This document shows, piece after piece, positions 5,322 through 6,862 of a DNA stretch of 6,862 nt (the first letter of the stretch is position 1; every line of letters begins with the position of its first letter). The stretch spans positions 1 through 6,862 of the forward strand of contig DLQI01000020.1 in NCBI GenBank assembly GCA_002478745.1, in the 5' to 3' direction. Source of the DNA: Rhodobacteraceae bacterium UBA7436 (GTDB lineage: Bacteria > Pseudomonadota > Alphaproteobacteria > Rhodobacterales > Rhodobacteraceae). The notes beneath the pieces were generated by a model, which saw only the letters and a list, made by a program, of their open reading frames with translations, made no database searches and had not been told where the DNA came from. A program made the position numbers and the translations under genes.

Positions 5322-5771
5322 ATGACGGACGTTCTTGCCCAAGCCTATCCATGGATTTTATCGATCCATATTATTTCCGTCATTTCATGGATGGCCGGTA
5401 TTTTCTATTTGCCACGATTGTTTGTTCATCATTCTGAGAAAGTAAAGCTCAGTGGCGAAACCCATGACCTGTTTTGCATGATGGAAAGCAAGTTGTTTAA
5501 AGTGATCATGACGCCTGCGATGACAAGCACATGGATTTTTGGGCTTTTGCTTGTTGCCACACCTGGCATTGTTGATTGGTCCGAATACTGGCCTTGGGTA
5601 AAAGCAGCTTGTGTGATCTCAATGTCAGCTTTTCATTCTTGGTTGGGGAAACAGCAAAAGAACTTTTTTGCAGGCGAGGGTGTATTAAGCGGGCGGCGCT
5701 ACCGGATCATGAACGAAGTACCAACAGTATTGATGATCGCAATTGTAATTTCTGTGGTTGTTAAATTCTGA
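5322..5771 (+). CDS. hemJ: Protoporphyrinogen IX oxidase HemJ
   Basis: A 149-residue integral membrane protein that oxidises protoporphyrinogen IX to protoporphyrin IX in haem synthesis. Its N-terminal pattern, YPWILSIHIISVISWMAG followed by IFYLPRLFVHH, is the HemJ signature and includes His16 in the first membrane helix, the conserved His thought to bind haem b. Further hydrophobic segments lie at about 63-80, 93-108 and 134-148, and the C-terminal RRYRIMNEVPTVLMI (125-139) is also typical. I chose ATG 5322 because GGAG lies six bases upstream and the family starts just before YPW. The frame is open further upstream (ATG 5310 and 5247), but that would translate the TA-rich tract into an atypical extension. 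Second gene of the haem/rho side of the origin; rho follows after 135 bp. Confidence 0.93.
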   Translation: MTDVLAQAYPWILSIHIISVISWMAGIFYLPRLFVHHSEKVKLSGETHDLFCMMESKLFKVIMTPAMTSTWIFGLLLVATPGIVDWSEYWPWVKAACVISMSAFHSWLGKQQKNFFAGEGVLSGRRYRIMNEVPTVLMIAIVISVVVKF

Positions 5772-5906
5772 GAAACCCGTGCCTGATTGACTCGACCCCC
5801 CAAAAAACATAGATGATTTGCAACGCCCCATTCGGGGATCGTGTAAAACCAACATTTTTTACTCAACGCCAACGTATGCTTTCATACGATTTGGTTGGAT
5901 ATACCC
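5772..5906 (+). promoter_or_regulatory. hemJ-rho spacer / rho leader with hairpins
   Basis: Three inverted repeats are visible: CCCC-ATTC-GGGG (5826-5837, extendable by ACG/CGT with a two-base bulge), GTAAAA/TTTTAC (5843-5848 with 5857-5862), and a perfect CGTATG-CTTT-CATACG (5873-5888), extendable by CCAA/TTGG (5869-5872 with 5891-5894). A weak promoter candidate is TTGCAA (5818-5823), 18 bp, TGTAAA (5842-5847). The ribosome-binding site of rho is poor (GGAT at 5897-5900) and lies beside the last stem. No hairpin is followed by a convincing terminal T-run, although the second contains TTTTTT. Rho genes are often autoregulated through their leaders, so a control role is plausible but not shown. 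Confidence 0.4.
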
Positions 5907-6862
5907 ATGACTGATACGACCTTTGACGCCCCACAAGAAACGCTAGACCTTGCGGACCTGAAACGCCAAACGCCAAAAGACTTGCTGTCTATGGCCGAAG
6001 AGCTTGAGATCGAAAATGCATCGACGATGCGCAAAGGTGAGATGATGTTCCAAATTCTGCGTGAACGCGCAGATGAAGGTTGGGAAATCTCTGGCGATGG
6101 TGTTTTGGAAGTCCTGCAAGATGGATTTGGTTTCCTGCGCTCGCCTGAAGCTAACTATTTGGCTGGCCCAGATGACATTTACGTATCACCTGAAATGATC
6201 CGCCAACACTCGTTGCGCACCGGTGATACAATTCATGGTTTGATCAAAGCCCCTGAAGAAGCAGAGCGTTATTTTGCTTTGACCGAAACACGGAAGATCA
6301 ACTTTGAAGCCCCAGAAAAGGCTAAACATAAGATTGCATTTGATAATTTGACGCCTCTCTACCCTGATGAGCGTCTGAAAATGGAAGTTGAAGACCCAAC
6401 AGTTAAGGATCGCTCTGCGCGTATTATCGATCTGGTTGCCCCAATCGGCAAAGGCCAGCGTTCCCTAATTGTGGCACCGCCGCGTACTGGTAAAACTGTT
6501 TTGCTACAGAATATTGCCAACAGCATCGAAAAGAACCATCCTGAGTGCTATCTGATCGTTTTGCTGATCGATGAGCGCCCAGAGGAAGTTACTGACATGC
6601 AGCGGTCCGTAAAAGGGGAGGTTGTGTCCTCGACCTTTGACGAACCAGCAACGCGTCACGTGGCCGTATCCGAAATGGTCATTGAAAAAGCCAAACGTTT
6701 GGTTGAGCACAAGCGCGACGTTGTCATCTTGCTCGATTCTATTACGCGTTTGGGTCGTGCGTTTAACACTGTGGTTCCATCATCCGGTAAAGTTTTGACC
6801 GGTGGTGTGGACGCAAACGCGCTTCAACGTCCAAAACGCTTCTTTGGTGCGGCACGTAATAT
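5907..6862 (+). CDS. rho: Transcription termination factor Rho, 5' part, cut by the window edge
   Basis: The first 318 codons of the hexameric RNA-dependent ATPase/helicase that ends transcription at Rho-dependent sites. An N-terminal helical domain (about 18-60, DLKRQTPKDLLSMAEELEIE) is followed by the cold-shock-type RNA-binding domain with GDGVLEVLQDGFGFLRS (63-79). The ATPase core has Walker A APPRTGKT (190-197), DERPEEV (222-228), Walker B VVILLDSITR (272-281) and the Q-loop region SGKVLTGGVDANALQRPKRF (293-312). All are intact, with no frameshift. The start follows the usual N-terminus length; its ribosome-binding site is weak. The remaining C-terminal part, including the R-loop and arginine finger, is outside the window. 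Residues of the bicyclomycin pocket region (LDSITR, SSGKV) look canonical. Confidence 0.98.
   Translation, partial: MTDTTFDAPQETLDLADLKRQTPKDLLSMAEELEIENASTMRKGEMMFQILRERADEGWEISGDGVLEVLQDGFGFLRSPEANYLAGPDDIYVSPEMIRQHSLRTGDTIHGLIKAPEEAERYFALTETRKINFEAPEKAKHKIAFDNLTPLYPDERLKMEVEDPTVKDRSARIIDLVAPIGKGQRSLIVAPPRTGKTVLLQNIANSIEKNHPECYLIVLLIDERPEEVTDMQRSVKGEVVSSTFDEPATRHVAVSEMVIEKAKRLVEHKRDVVILLDSITRLGRAFNTVVPSSGKVLTGGVDANALQRPKRFFGAARN

Noticed and set aside
6504..6710. 68-codon minus-strand open frame
   Set aside because: It is antisense to the Rho ATPase core, which is clearly coding.
1..6862. Defence system, prophage, CRISPR or other accessory cluster
   Set aside because: Every gene is a conserved housekeeping gene in a typical alphaproteobacterial order; no repeats, integrase, toxin or effector genes were seen.

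Overview
The window looks like core chromosome from an alphaproteobacterium of the Rhodobacteraceae/Roseobacter type. This rests on the protein sequences (Tim44/TimA-like protein, FxsA with an acidic tail, alphaproteobacterial SecB, HemJ, Rho), on the gene order, and on moderate GC with many A/T third positions. No mobile element, CRISPR array, tRNA or rRNA was seen. Species cannot be named from sequence reading alone.

Layout, left to right. Positions 1-1072 (minus strand) hold the N-terminal part of a lytic transglycosylase MltA, running off the left edge, preceded by a Tim44-domain membrane protein that overlaps it. A divergent spacer (1073-1178) with competing inverted repeats leads to fxsA and secB on the plus strand. 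secB converges on dnaQ with only 3 bp between their stop codons, and a strong hairpin sits over the 3' end of dnaQ. Positions 2222-4923 (minus strand) form a tightly overlapping operon, transcribed maf-aroE-coaE-dnaQ, with overlaps of 4, 1 and 8 nt. These genes encode a nucleotide house-cleaning pyrophosphatase, shikimate dehydrogenase, dephospho-CoA kinase and the proofreading subunit of DNA polymerase III.

The gene-free stretch 4924-5321 is the most notable part. It holds about eight DnaA-box-like sequences: one perfect TTATCCACA, four with a single mismatch and three weaker. It also has a central near-palindrome and a (TA)n-rich tract. It separates a leftward operon from the rightward genes hemJ and rho. 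This matches the gene neighbourhood known around the chromosomal origin of alphaproteobacteria, so I call it a probable oriC. The perfect DnaA box overlaps the maf start codon, which suggests DnaA could also influence the maf-aroE-coaE-dnaQ operon.

To the right, hemJ (protoporphyrinogen IX oxidase, haem synthesis) is followed by a 135-bp leader with several hairpins and a 33-codon upstream reading frame, then by rho (transcription terminator), which runs off the right edge after 318 codons. Apart from fxsA-secB, all genes point away from the proposed origin, that is, along the direction of replication. I found no evidence of a new defence or mobile system; the second-look items are regulatory and structural.
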